Assembly: GCA_964585685.1 (NCBI GenBank)
Contig: CAZPEP010000052.1
Coordinates: 48,474 to 112,473, forward strand
Direction: 5' to 3'
DNA length: 64,000 nt
DNA from: JALHVH01 sp964585685
GTDB taxonomy: Bacteria; Acidobacteriota; Aminicenantia; Aminicenantales; Saccharicenantaceae
Below, one piece after another: positions 54,370-62,971 of this stretch (positions within the stretch are counted from its first letter, which is position 1; each line of letters opens with the position of its first letter). The translations under genes were made by a program, and so were the position numbers. The notes under the pieces were generated by a model. The model made no database searches. It was given only the letters and a program-made list of their open reading frames with translations, and was not told the origin of the DNA.

Positions 54370-55347
54370 TCAAGAAGATGCCGAAAGCCGAATTGCGAGA
54401 CGTATGGCCTCGAGCATGCTGTGGGGATCGGCGACACCTTGGCCCGCGATGTCGAAGGCGGTGCCGTGGTCGGGCGACGTCCGGATGAACGGCATGCCCA
54501 GCGTCGTGTTCACGCCGCTCGCGAAGGCCACGAGCTTGAAGCCTATGAGTCCCTGGTCATGGGACATCGCCACGACCATCTTCGCCGGGCGGTCGAGGGC
54601 CTTGAGAAAAACAGTATCGGGAGGGAAGGGCCCGCTGACAGGGATGCCTTCCTTGGCCGCCTCTGCGATCGCCGGCCCGATTTCCTCGGTCTCTTCCATG
54701 CCCAGAAGCCCGTCCTCGCCGGCGTGAGGATTGATGCCCGCGACGAGGAGTTCCTCGATCCCCGACCTGACCGCGGCCAGGCTCCGATGCAATACTCGGA
54801 AGAAATCCAGCAGGACGCTCTTCTGGACCCGCCCCAGCGCCTCTTTCGATGGGATATGATGGCTCAGGAGGGCGACCTTCAAGCGCTCCGACCAGAACAT
54901 CATGGAGGCCCCGGGATAAAGCGAATCAAGGTATTCCGTGTGACCCCGCCACGGCAGGCCTGCAAGGCGCCAGGAGGTCTTTGAAATCGGGGCGGTGACC
55001 ACGGCGTCGAGAACGCCTTTCCCGGCCAGTTCGACGGCTTTTTCGAACGCCAAGAAGGAGCTTATCCCGTTCTCCCCAGACGCCCGGCCCCGGACGACGT
55101 CTCTCGGCATTGTGCCGACAGCGTTGAAATAGAGACCGGGGGCCGGAGGAACGGTATCGCCTTCATGGATCGGGGCCTCGAGCCGGAGACCCATCGCTAC
55201 CCGCCCTTCGTCCCAGACGCGCCTGTCGCCGAAAACGATGAAACGCGCTTTGGGAAGAATGGAAAGGGTCGCCAACACTTTGAGAACGACCTCCGGGCCG
55301 ATCCCTCCGGGATCCCCGAGGCTGATCCCGATCGCGGGGAGAGTCAT
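54370..55347 (-). CDS. pdxA: 4-hydroxythreonine-4-phosphate dehydrogenase
   Basis: A 325-residue PdxA of the DXP-dependent pyridoxal phosphate route. The start MTLPAIGISLGDPGGIGPEV holds the nucleotide loop. DAVVTAPISKTSWRLAG and WRGHTEYL carry metal ligands, and AGINPHAGEDGLLG and TSPDHGTAFDIAG complete the family set. The start overlaps the Hfq-like stop by four bases. Confidence 0.95.
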   Translation of the reverse strand: MTLPAIGISLGDPGGIGPEVVLKVLATLSILPKARFIVFGDRRVWDEGRVAMGLRLEAPIHEGDTVPPAPGLYFNAVGTMPRDVVRGRASGENGISSFLAFEKAVELAGKGVLDAVVTAPISKTSWRLAGLPWRGHTEYLDSLYPGASMMFWSERLKVALLSHHIPSKEALGRVQKSVLLDFFRVLHRSLAAVRSGIEELLVAGINPHAGEDGLLGMEETEEIGPAIAEAAKEGIPVSGPFPPDTVFLKALDRPAKMVVAMSHDQGLIGFKLVAFASGVNTTLGMPFIRTSPDHGTAFDIAGQGVADPHSMLEAIRLAIRLSASS

Positions 55348-55700
55348 TTCCGCTTTTTCGACTCGTCCCCGGCAGGCTCCGGGGCCTCCCCGACCTTGTA
55401 GATATACTTGATATGGCTCTTGTAAATGAGCATGTTCGGGGCGTTGTCCCTGTTGAGCTTGATGCAGTTGCGGTCGTACCACTCGATCGTGCCCTCGATG
55501 ACCTCGCCGTCCGTAAAGACGACGGCCATGGGGGTCTTCTTGTTCATCTGCTTGAGGTAGTAGTAGCTCTCGGCGAACGTGTCCGTAGGGGGGTGCATCT
55601 TCCGTTTTTCCACGTCCTTATCCCTGTCCCTGTTCATCTTGTCCTTGATCTCGGACAGGTTGGGCCGGATGAGTTTCCTGTTCGCGAATTCTTTCTCCAC
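55344..55700 (-). CDS. Hfq-like Sm-fold RNA-binding protein
   Basis: A 118-residue protein from a GTG at 55700. A charged N-terminal extension (about residues 1-40) precedes an Sm-type core: KTPMAVVFTDGEVIEGTIEW and then NAPNMLIYKSHIKYIYK. The layout (strands, GEVIEGTIEWYD turn, YKSHI near the Sm2 position) resembles bacterial Hfq. The canonical YKHAIS is changed to YKSHIK, so RNA-binding specificity may differ. It is coupled to pdxA. Confidence 0.75.
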   Translation of the reverse strand: MEKEFANRKLIRPNLSEIKDKMNRDRDKDVEKRKMHPPTDTFAESYYYLKQMNKKTPMAVVFTDGEVIEGTIEWYDRNCIKLNRDNAPNMLIYKSHIKYIYKVGEAPEPAGDESKKRK

Positions 55701-55775
55701 GGTATTGCTGCCTTAAGGGAAAAGATAGATTGATATCATCGTAGCACCGCGTTTTCGAAAATGCAAGTAAAAAGC

Positions 55776-56450
55776 TCAGCGCACCGCCCGCCGGACGCGC
55801 TCCCCGATGGCCGCGCGCCAATTGGCGGCCATGGCCCGATAGCCCTCCGGGCTCGGGTGGACACCGGGGAGCAGCTCCGGCGAAGCCGCGAACAGAGAGT
55901 GGTTGTCTACGAAGCCGAGTCCGAGGTCCGCGCAGGCGGCCCTGATCGCGGGGTTGATCTCGGCGTCGACCCGCGCCGCGGATCCGGGGCCGAAGGGGAG
56001 CGGCGTCCCCTCGGGAATTGGGGGGATGGCGGCCAGGTATATAGCGGGAGCCCCCCCGGCCCTCGTCCGGAATCCCTTGAAGATCCGGACGATCTCCCGG
56101 ATATCCCTTGTGAAGTCCTCGGCGGTCGCGCGGTCGGCGTCCACCCGGACATCGTTGGTCCCGAGCTCGAGGAGCACGAGATCCGGCCGTTCGGCCCGGA
56201 GACGGTCCCCTCTCTCCCTCAGGAACGCCAGATACTCGGCCGAGGTGTTCCCGCTCCGGCCGTAATTGAGGACCCGGGCGCGGATCCCGTCCGCACGGAG
56301 GGCCGCCCGGAGATAGCGCGGATAGCCCTGCTCGGTGATGCTGTCGCCGGCGCACAGGATGATGATGCCGCGTTCCGGGCTCGAGCAGGAACAGAAAGCT
56401 CCCAGGGCCGCGACGATGAGCCCCCCCGCGACGCTCTGCCGAACGTACAT
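55776..56450 (-). CDS. SGNH/GDSL-type lipoprotein hydrolase
   Basis: A 224-residue protein. The hydrophobic start GGLIVAALGAFCSC suggests a lipoprotein leader with the Cys near residue 20. Block I is CAGDSITEQGYP, block II NYGRSGNTSAEY, block III LELGTNDVRVD and block V GVHPSPEGYRAM, giving the Ser-Gly-Asn-His set. It is probably an esterase or acetylhydrolase acting on cell-surface glycans. It stands alone. Confidence 0.85.
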   Translation of the reverse strand: MYVRQSVAGGLIVAALGAFCSCSSPERGIIILCAGDSITEQGYPRYLRAALRADGIRARVLNYGRSGNTSAEYLAFLRERGDRLRAERPDLVLLELGTNDVRVDADRATAEDFTRDIREIVRIFKGFRTRAGGAPAIYLAAIPPIPEGTPLPFGPGSAARVDAEINPAIRAACADLGLGFVDNHSLFAASPELLPGVHPSPEGYRAMAANWRAAIGERVRRAVR

Positions 56451-56516
56451 CGCTCCCGATTGTACCGCGTTGCGGGCCGCCGTTCCAGCCCCCGCCCCGC
56501 GGGCCCGGCCTGATTA

Positions 56517-56545
56517 TTGACACGGAAGGACCTGACACATACAAT
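56517..56545 (+). promoter_or_regulatory. Sigma-70 promoter of the metal-efflux operon, leaderless arrangement
   Basis: Perfect TTGACA (56517-56522) and TACAAT (56540-56545) are 17 bp apart, with the ATG of the first gene nine bases after the -10 box. No metal-responsive operator palindrome was recognised next to it. Confidence 0.8.
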
Positions 56546-56553
56546 AGTTTTTA

Positions 56554-56826
56554 ATGTCCGTCACCGAACCCGGCGAATTCGCGGCGAAAGGGCTCCTGAT
56601 TCTCGTTCTCGTCCTGTTCTGCCTCAACACGATCTCCCACGATTTCCTTTGTCACGAAGAGCTCGAGGGCGTCTGCAATCCCCTTCATTGGTCGGCGGCC
56701 GGCTCCGGGCCCGTGCTCCTGTCGGCGGTCGCCGTCGCCCTTAGCCGCTTCCCGAACCTGTCGCCCGCGGGCGAACAGGATGTCATCCCCGGCTTCATCT
56801 CGGATATCTTCCACCCGCCCGATTAA
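56554..56826 (+). CDS. Small membrane protein at the head of the metal-efflux operon
   Basis: A 90-residue protein with a hydrophobic helix at about residues 12-28 (LLILVLVLFCLNTI). A short loop follows with His, Cys, Glu, Glu and Cys (SHDFLCHEELEGVCN), then a second weaker hydrophobic segment. Its position before the TolC gene resembles the small periplasmic accessory proteins of some metal-efflux operons. The His/Cys-rich loop could bind metal. No family is recognised. Confidence 0.5.
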   Translation: MSVTEPGEFAAKGLLILVLVLFCLNTISHDFLCHEELEGVCNPLHWSAAGSGPVLLSAVAVALSRFPNLSPAGEQDVIPGFISDIFHPPD

Positions 56827-56882
56827 GCCTCCTCCGAAGGCCGCCAGGATCTCTCAGGCACAGCAATTCGGCTTGGAGGCAT

Positions 56883-58127
56883 ATGAGGTATATCATGAGA
56901 CCCTTATGGATTTTTTTCCTTTTCGTGTCGGCCCTCGCGCCGGGCCTATCCGCCCGAGGCGAGGAGCCGATGACCCTTGACCAGGCCGTGGCTATTGCCA
57001 TGGAGCGGAACCCGCGCATCCTCGCGGCCGCGCAGGAAGTCGCCGCGTCGCAGGGCCGCACCCTCCGCCTGGAAGCATTTTCCGACCCGACCCTCGTCCT
57101 CAGCGACGAGGGGCTTTCGTTCCGGAGGGGTGGCGCCGATGAAGCGAAAGAATACAGCTTCGGGGTCGAGCAGTCCTTCGAGTTCCCGGGGAAGAGAGCG
57201 CTCCGGGGACGCATCGGCCGGTTCGGCGAGGAGAGGGCAGCCCTCGAACTCGAAAGGGCGCGCCTCCTCGTTAGAGCGGGAGTGAAGCGGGCCTATTGCC
57301 GGGCGGTCCTTTCGCAAAGGACCGTCATATCGCTGGAGCGGTCTTCCGCCCTCGTCGATCGCTTGCTCGAGAATCTGGCGGCCCGGCAGCGTTCGGGTAC
57401 CGCGACCTCGAGCGACGTCCTGCGCGCCCGCGTCGAAAAGGCCCGGCTCCGGAACCAGATCATCGAGGAGAAAAAGGAAGGCGACGCGGCTGTTTCCGAA
57501 CTCAACCTGCTCCTCGGAAGGAACGGCGACGCCTCGGCGGCTCTGGTCACGGACCTTGCCTACGTCCCATTGGACGCGGACCCGGGAGCGCTCCGGGCCG
57601 GGGCCCCGGCATCCCGCCCATCGCTCAGGATCGCGGCGGCGCGGCGCGGGGAGGCCGAAACGGGCTTGGCGCTGGCGCGGAAAAGCGGCCTTCCCGACCT
57701 CACACTCGGGCTCTTTTTCCCCAGCCTGAGGGCTGGAGGCTGGGGCTTCTCCTTGGGCCTCTCCTTGCCTGTCCTGAGGCAAAGGCGGAAGGGAGAGATC
57801 ATGGAAGCCGCGGCCACCGAAGAGATGTCCCGTATCTCAGCCGCGGGCGAAGGGCTCCGGGTCGCAGCTCGGATCCGGACCGCCTTCGAGGCCGCCCGGG
57901 CCGCCGAGGACCAAGTGCGCATCTTCGAAGGTTCGCTTCTGAGGGACATGGAAGATGATCTGACGCTCAGCCTAAGCCGATATCAATATGGGGAGGTCGC
58001 GTTCTTCGAGCTCCTTGACCTGTACCGTACCTACGCCTCCGCGAGGCTCGAGCATCTGAGGGCCCTGTATCTCTATAACGTCGCGCTGGCCGACCTCGAG
58101 GTCGCCGGCGAGGAATCCGTCGAATGA
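56883..58127 (+). CDS. TolC/CzcC-type outer-membrane efflux protein
   Basis: A 414-residue protein with a signal peptide (about residues 6-24). Two outer-membrane efflux domains follow, beginning MTLDQAVAIAMERNPRILAA, with coiled segments around residues 95-190 and 300-400. It forms the outer channel of the tripartite pump. A second start at 56895 is possible. The adaptor gene begins 10 bp after it. Confidence 0.88.
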   Translation: MRYIMRPLWIFFLFVSALAPGLSARGEEPMTLDQAVAIAMERNPRILAAAQEVAASQGRTLRLEAFSDPTLVLSDEGLSFRRGGADEAKEYSFGVEQSFEFPGKRALRGRIGRFGEERAALELERARLLVRAGVKRAYCRAVLSQRTVISLERSSALVDRLLENLAARQRSGTATSSDVLRARVEKARLRNQIIEEKKEGDAAVSELNLLLGRNGDASAALVTDLAYVPLDADPGALRAGAPASRPSLRIAAARRGEAETGLALARKSGLPDLTLGLFFPSLRAGGWGFSLGLSLPVLRQRRKGEIMEAAATEEMSRISAAGEGLRVAARIRTAFEAARAAEDQVRIFEGSLLRDMEDDLTLSLSRYQYGEVAFFELLDLYRTYASARLEHLRALYLYNVALADLEVAGEESVE

Positions 58128-58137
58128 GGAATATCCG

Positions 58138-59250
58138 ATGAAAAAACCGACCTTCGCCCCCATCGCCGCCGCCATCCTCGTCCTGACCCTGGGACTCGCG
58201 GGCTGTCGCCCCGGCTCCGAGGGGGAGGTCGAAGAGAAAGCCGGGGACCCCTCCGTCCCCGCGTCCGTCACGCTGACCCCAGAAGCCGTCCGCACGGCCG
58301 GCATCCTGACCGCCGAAGCCGTATCCCTGCCCGTCGTCCGGACGGTCCGCGCACCCGGCGAAGTCTCCCTCGACCCGAAGCACCGGGCCCATGTCACCGC
58401 CAGGACGTCCGGGCGGATCGAGAGCCTCGCCGCCTATCCCGGCGACCACGTCAAGGCGGGGCAAGCCCTCCTTTCGCTCTACAGCCCGGACTTCCTTATG
58501 CTTCAGGCCGAATTCCTCCAGGCCACCGCCCGCTTGAGGAGGCCGGCCGACGACTCTGCGGAACGGGCGTCCTCCGAAGCCCTCGCCGCGTCGATAAAGG
58601 ATCGGCTCCGGACCTTGGGCCTTTCGGACGACGATATCGCCGGGACCGAAAGGGCCGGCGTTCCTATGCCTCTCCTTCCCGTTCGCGCTCCGTTGGCCGG
58701 CGCCGTCATCGAAAGCCCGGCGACGGTGGGGGACCACGTCGAGCTCGGAGCGAGCCTCTTCCGTATCGCCGATCTGTCGATGGTCCGGGCCGTCCTCCGC
58801 ATCTATGAAAAGGACCTGGCTTCGGTCCACGTCGGGGCCGATATCGTCCTCAGGGCGGCGTCCGCGCCCGGCCGGGAGTACAAAGGCCGTGTCTTCCGGC
58901 TGGGGAACGTCGTGGACGGAGGGACCCGGACCGTGGAGGCCCTGGTCGACTTGCCCAATTCGGACGGAGCGCTCCGGCAAGGCCTTTACCTCGAGGCGGA
59001 TATCGCCGTCCCGGCCGGGCCGAATGCCGTCTTCGTGCCTGAGGCTGCCGTCTTGGAGATCGGGGACCGGAAGGTCGTCTTCGTCCGGACCGGGGAGAAC
59101 GTCTTCACCCTCCGGGACGTCTCGACCGGGCCCGCCTCGGGCGGCCGGGTCGAAATCGTCTCCGGCCTGAAGGAAAAGGAGATCGTCGCCGCCGCGGGGA
59201 GCTTCTTCATCAAGTCAGAGCTCCTTAAGAACAGCATCGCCGGGGAATGA
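58138..59250 (+). CDS. CzcB/CusB-type periplasmic adaptor (membrane fusion) lipoprotein
   Basis: A 370-residue protein with a lipobox LTLGLAGC (Cys about residue 22). The barrel-sandwich, hairpin and beta-barrel domains are typical of heavy-metal MFPs: RTVRAPGEVSLDPKHRAHVT, GRIESLAAYPGDHVKAGQAL and RAPLAGAVIESPATVGDHVE. There is no extra His-rich N-terminal domain. The stop overlaps the pump start (ATGA). Confidence 0.9.
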   Translation: MKKPTFAPIAAAILVLTLGLAGCRPGSEGEVEEKAGDPSVPASVTLTPEAVRTAGILTAEAVSLPVVRTVRAPGEVSLDPKHRAHVTARTSGRIESLAAYPGDHVKAGQALLSLYSPDFLMLQAEFLQATARLRRPADDSAERASSEALAASIKDRLRTLGLSDDDIAGTERAGVPMPLLPVRAPLAGAVIESPATVGDHVELGASLFRIADLSMVRAVLRIYEKDLASVHVGADIVLRAASAPGREYKGRVFRLGNVVDGGTRTVEALVDLPNSDGALRQGLYLEADIAVPAGPNAVFVPEAAVLEIGDRKVVFVRTGENVFTLRDVSTGPASGGRVEIVSGLKEKEIVAAAGSFFIKSELLKNSIAGE

Positions 59251-62200
59251 CCATGATCGACCGCCTCATCTCCCTTTCGCTCGAAAAACGCGTCCTCGTC
59301 CTCTTCGGCGTCGTGGTCCTCGTCGCCCTGGGCGTCCAGTCGTTCGTCCGACTCCCCATCGACGCCTTCCCCGACGTCACCAACGTCCAGGTCGAGGTCC
59401 TATCGACCGCGCCGGGTCTTTCCCCGCTCGAGGTGGAAAAATTCGTGGCGCACCCGGTCGAGATGACCATCCGGGGAGTACCGCGGCTCGCTGGGCTTCG
59501 GTCGGTCTCCAAGTTCGGGCTCTCCGTCATCACGGTCGTCTTCGAGGAAGGCGTGGACATCTACTTTGCCCGCGAGCTTGTCCTCGAACGCCTGATCGAG
59601 GCCCGGGAGAAGGTCCCTGAAGGCGTCGAGATCGCCATGGGGCCGGTTTCGACGGCCATGGGGGAGATCTACCAGTACACCCTAGAGGGACAGGGGGTCG
59701 GGGAGTCTCCGGACCCCGTCCGCCGGCTCACCGAGCGGCGAACGGTCCAGGATTGGGTGCTCTCTCCGATGCTCAAGTCCATCCCTGGCGTCAACGAGAT
59801 CAACTCCTTCGGGGGCTACATCCGGGAGGTCCAGATCGTCGCCGACCCGGACAAGCTGCTCAAGTACGGCCTTTCGCTCGCCGAGATCGAGGCGGCGGTC
59901 CGGAAGAACAACCGGAACGTCGGCGGCAACGTCCTCCAGGGCGATTCCCAGCAGTACCTCGTCCGAGGCATCGGCCTCCTCGAGTCCGTCGAGGACATCC
60001 GGCGGATCGTCCTGAGGGCCGAGCGCGGCGTCCCGCTCCTCCTCCGGGACGTCGCCGAGGTCCGCGAGGGCGAGGCCGTCCGGCAGGGCGCCTCCTTCAA
60101 GGACGGGAAGGAGGAGGTCGTCGGCGGCATCGTCATGATGCTCCGCGGCGCCAACAGCCGCGCGGTCGTCAGGACCGTCGAGGCCAGGGTCGCCGAGATC
60201 AACGCGGGCGGCGTCCTCCCGAAAGGCCTGAGGATCCGACCCTTCTACCGGAGGTCGGACATCGTCGCGAAAAGCGTGCACACCGTCACCGAGGCGCTCC
60301 TTGTCGGGTCCCTCTTCGTTGTCTTCGTCCTGTTCCTCTTCCTCCGGAGCTTCCGGGGCGCCCTCATCGTCATCCTCGCCCTCCCGCTGTCGACGCTCTT
60401 CACCTTCATCATGATGCGCCTGGCCGGCCTCTCGGCGAACCTCATGTCGCTCGGCGGCCTCGCCATCTCCATCGGGATGATCATCGACGCGACCATCATC
60501 CAAGTTGAAAACGCCCAGCGGCACCTGGGCGAGGAAGGGGCGGCGGCCGGGAAGCTGGCCACGATCCGCCGGGCCGTGCTCGAGGTCCGGAAGCCGAGCA
60601 TCTTCGGCGAACTCATCATCGCCCTGACCTTCATCCCCATCTTCGCCCTCCAGGGCATCGAGGGCAAGATGTTCTTGCCGCTGGCGTTCACCCACGTCAT
60701 CGCCCTGTTCGCCTCGCTCGTCCTTTCGCTCACGGCGATCCCGGCGTTCTGCCACCTCCTGCTCAAGGCCCGAAAGGAAAAAAGGAGCGTCGTCGTGGAG
60801 GCGGCCCGGAAAGCCTACCTCCCCGCCCTTGGCTGGGGGCTGAAGCGCAAAGGCCTCCTGCTCGGCGTCTCGTTGGCCCTCCTCGCCGGGTCTTTGGCCC
60901 TCGTCCCGCGGCTGGGAACGGAGTTCATGCCCATCATGGACGAGGGCGCGTTCGACATGGACATGCAGTTCCTGCCGGGGATCACCCTCCCCGAATCCCT
61001 CGAAATGAGCCGGAAGCTCGAAGAGAAGCTCATGGCCTTCCCGGAGCTCGAGACGATCGTCTCCCGGACCGGCCAGACGGGCATCGCCCTCGAGGCCCGC
61101 GGCGTCGAGAAGACGGGCTACGTCGGCATGCTCAAGCCGAGGTCGGAATGGACGTCGGCGCGGACGCGGGAGGAGCTGACCGCGAAGATGCGCGAGGTCG
61201 CTTCGACCTTCCCGGGAATGGCCTTCTCCTTCAGCCAGCCCATCGCCTGCCGCATCGACGAACTTGTGGCCGGGACGCGGGCCCAGCTCATCATCAAGCT
61301 CTTCGGCGAGGACCTCGATGTTCTCAAGGCCAAGGCCGACGAGATCGGCCGGGTCCTGTCCAACATCCGGGGCGCGACCGATATCGTGGTCGAGAGCGTC
61401 GCCGGCCAGCCCTATATCTCGGTCCGGGTCGACCGGGACCGGATCGCCCGTCACGGCCTCAACGCCGACGACGTCCAAGCGCTCGTGGAGACGGCCGTCG
61501 GCGGCAGGGAAGTAACCCGTTTCTATGAGGGGGAGAAGAACTTTGCCGTCAAGCTCCGCTTCCCGGAGGAACGGAGGGACTCCGTTGAGGCCATCGGCAA
61601 CATCCTCGTCGCCTCCCCGTCCGGGACGAAGGTCCCGCTGAGGGAGCTTGCCTCGATCACCACGTCAGAAGGCCCGTCCCAGATCAGCCGTGAATCGGGC
61701 GCGCGCCGCATCGGAATCGAGTGCAATATCGCGGGCCGCGACCTCGGGCGGTTCGTCGCCGAGGCCCGGCGCCTCGTTCGGCGGGACGTCGCCCTCCCTC
61801 CGGGCTATTACCTGGCCTGGGGGGGGCAGTTCGAGAACCAACAGAGGGCCATGCGCCGGCTTGGAGTCATCCTGCCCGCGACCATCGGGCTCATCATCCT
61901 GCTCCTGTTCCTGACGTTCGATTCCCTGCGCTTGTCCCTGCTCGTCCTCGCCAACCTGCCGTTCGCCCTCATCGGCGGCATCCTCTCGCTGTATGTGTCT
62001 GGGCTCTACCTATCGGTCCCGGCATCGGTGGGATTCATCGCCCTCTTCGGCATCGCCGTGCTCAACGGCATCGTCCTCCTGTCGTACATCACGCAACTGC
62101 GAGAGGGGGGGATGCCGCTCGCCGAAGCGATCACAAAGGGGTGCTCGAACAGGCTCAGGCCGGTGCTGATGACCGCGACGATCACCATCTTCAGCCTCGT

Positions 62201-62378
62201 ACCTTTGCTCTATGCCGCGGGCCCGGGCTCGGAGGTCCAGAAGCCGCTGGCGGTCGTGGTCGTCGGGGGGCTCATCACCTCGACGCTGATGACACTTCTC
62301 GTCCTGCCGGCGCTTTACGCCTGGGTGGAATCCCCCCGCAAAGAAGCGATTGGCGGCCCGGGCTCAGAAAGACTATAA
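59247..62378 (+). CDS. CzcA/CusA-type heavy-metal RND efflux pump
   Basis: A 1043-residue proton-driven inner-membrane pump of the HME-RND family with 12 membrane helices and two large periplasmic loops. Helix 4 carries GMIIDATIIQVENAQRHL with the essential Asp. SFSQPIACRIDELVAGTRAQ is the HME signature in the second loop. The usual DPM metal site before it reads EARGVEKTGYVGML instead, so the metal-binding set differs from typical CusA or CzcA. Cu/Ag or Zn/Co/Ni cannot be decided. Confidence 0.92.
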   Translation: MTMIDRLISLSLEKRVLVLFGVVVLVALGVQSFVRLPIDAFPDVTNVQVEVLSTAPGLSPLEVEKFVAHPVEMTIRGVPRLAGLRSVSKFGLSVITVVFEEGVDIYFARELVLERLIEAREKVPEGVEIAMGPVSTAMGEIYQYTLEGQGVGESPDPVRRLTERRTVQDWVLSPMLKSIPGVNEINSFGGYIREVQIVADPDKLLKYGLSLAEIEAAVRKNNRNVGGNVLQGDSQQYLVRGIGLLESVEDIRRIVLRAERGVPLLLRDVAEVREGEAVRQGASFKDGKEEVVGGIVMMLRGANSRAVVRTVEARVAEINAGGVLPKGLRIRPFYRRSDIVAKSVHTVTEALLVGSLFVVFVLFLFLRSFRGALIVILALPLSTLFTFIMMRLAGLSANLMSLGGLAISIGMIIDATIIQVENAQRHLGEEGAAAGKLATIRRAVLEVRKPSIFGELIIALTFIPIFALQGIEGKMFLPLAFTHVIALFASLVLSLTAIPAFCHLLLKARKEKRSVVVEAARKAYLPALGWGLKRKGLLLGVSLALLAGSLALVPRLGTEFMPIMDEGAFDMDMQFLPGITLPESLEMSRKLEEKLMAFPELETIVSRTGQTGIALEARGVEKTGYVGMLKPRSEWTSARTREELTAKMREVASTFPGMAFSFSQPIACRIDELVAGTRAQLIIKLFGEDLDVLKAKADEIGRVLSNIRGATDIVVESVAGQPYISVRVDRDRIARHGLNADDVQALVETAVGGREVTRFYEGEKNFAVKLRFPEERRDSVEAIGNILVASPSGTKVPLRELASITTSEGPSQISRESGARRIGIECNIAGRDLGRFVAEARRLVRRDVALPPGYYLAWGGQFENQQRAMRRLGVILPATIGLIILLLFLTFDSLRLSLLVLANLPFALIGGILSLYVSGLYLSVPASVGFIALFGIAVLNGIVLLSYITQLREGGMPLAEAITKGCSNRLRPVLMTATITIFSLVPLLYAAGPGSEVQKPLAVVVVGGLITSTLMTLLVLPALYAWVESPRKEAIGGPGSERL

Positions 62379-62379
62379 T
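62350..62379 (+). promoter_or_regulatory. Candidate promoter of hicBA inside the end of the pump gene
   Basis: TTGGCG and a perfect TATAAT (62374-62379) are 18 bp apart, overlapping the last codons of the RND pump. A GAGGGGAG ribosome site lies before the hicB ATG. Confidence 0.45.
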
Positions 62380-62400
62380 GACCATTGAGGGGAGCGTAGT

Positions 62401-62619
62401 ATGTATCATACCTACATGGCTAAATACACGAAGGTCGCATCCGGATACATGGGACAACTTGTCGAATGGCCCGAGGTCGTGACCGAAGGAAAGTCCTTGG
62501 AGAACTGCAGGGCCATGCTGCTGGACGCTCTTCAAGAGATGGTCCTCGCCTACAAACAGCAGAAAAAAGAGATCCCTTTAGGCGGCGCCCTGCTGGAACA
62601 AATCCCCGTCCAATTGTAA
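62401..62619 (+). CDS. hicB: HicB-family antitoxin
   Basis: A 72-residue HicB-like protein: AKYTKVASGYMGQLVEWPEV, VTEGKSLENCRAMLLDALQE form the RNase H-like core. A C-terminal DNA-binding domain is lacking, as in short HicB forms. It may start at 62401 or at the ATG at 62416. The stop is directly followed by the hicA ATG. Confidence 0.8.
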   Translation: MYHTYMAKYTKVASGYMGQLVEWPEVVTEGKSLENCRAMLLDALQEMVLAYKQQKKEIPLGGALLEQIPVQL

Positions 62620-62809
62620 ATGTCCGTCAAGCGACGTGACCTGGTTCGATATCTCGAAGAGCACGGCTTCCGCCTGCTTCCGCGAGGGCAAGAACCATTC
62701 AATATATACGAACGAAAAAAAGACGATCCCTGTTAAAAGGCACACGACCCTGGACCGGATCACGGCGAACGAGTTGTGTAAACAGGCCGGTTTGAGGCCT
62801 CCGTTCTAA
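62620..62809 (+). pseudogene. hicA: hicA toxin gene with a one-base frameshift
   Basis: The ATG at 62620 starts MSVKRRDLVRYLEEHGFRLL. Then an extra C at 62680 breaks the frame; read as is, the protein stops at residue 38. Skipping it restores a perfect HicA: REGKNHSIYTNEKKTIPVKR, HTTLDRITANELCKQAGL, ending at 62809. The catalytic His of the GKNHS motif is preserved in the restored frame. Either the toxin is inactivated or the base is an assembly error. Confidence 0.8.
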
Positions 62810-62821
62810 GGGCGCACGTTC

Positions 62822-62890
62822 GGGGACACAATACCTATTTCTAAGTTCCCCGGGTGGGCTGAAGAAGACGGGAATATGGTATTGTGTCCC
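62822..62890. repeat. Palindromic element family 2 (copy 2, reversed)
   Basis: The 13-bp arms GGGACACAATACC (62823-62835) and GGTATTGTGTCCC (62878-62890) pair perfectly. The inside is AAGTTCCCCGGG and later CGGGAATAT, the reverse complement of copy 1's interior. It lies just past hicA, 82 bp before a family 1 long copy. Confidence 0.85.
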
Positions 62891-62971
62891 TCTTCTGCTC
62901 CATTCCTTTCCCCAACCAACGGTCTTGATCCGCGACGAGGCATATCTCAAGGTCCGAGATGATCACCATGA

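Noticed and set aside
53850..54370. An ssrA (tmRNA) gene next to smpB
   Set aside because: The gap after smpB is only 67 bp and is filled by a family 1 palindromic copy.
59682..61478. A 598-codon open frame opposite the RND pump gene
   Set aside because: It is antisense to a conserved pump with all helices and motifs. The translated product is low-complexity shadow sequence.
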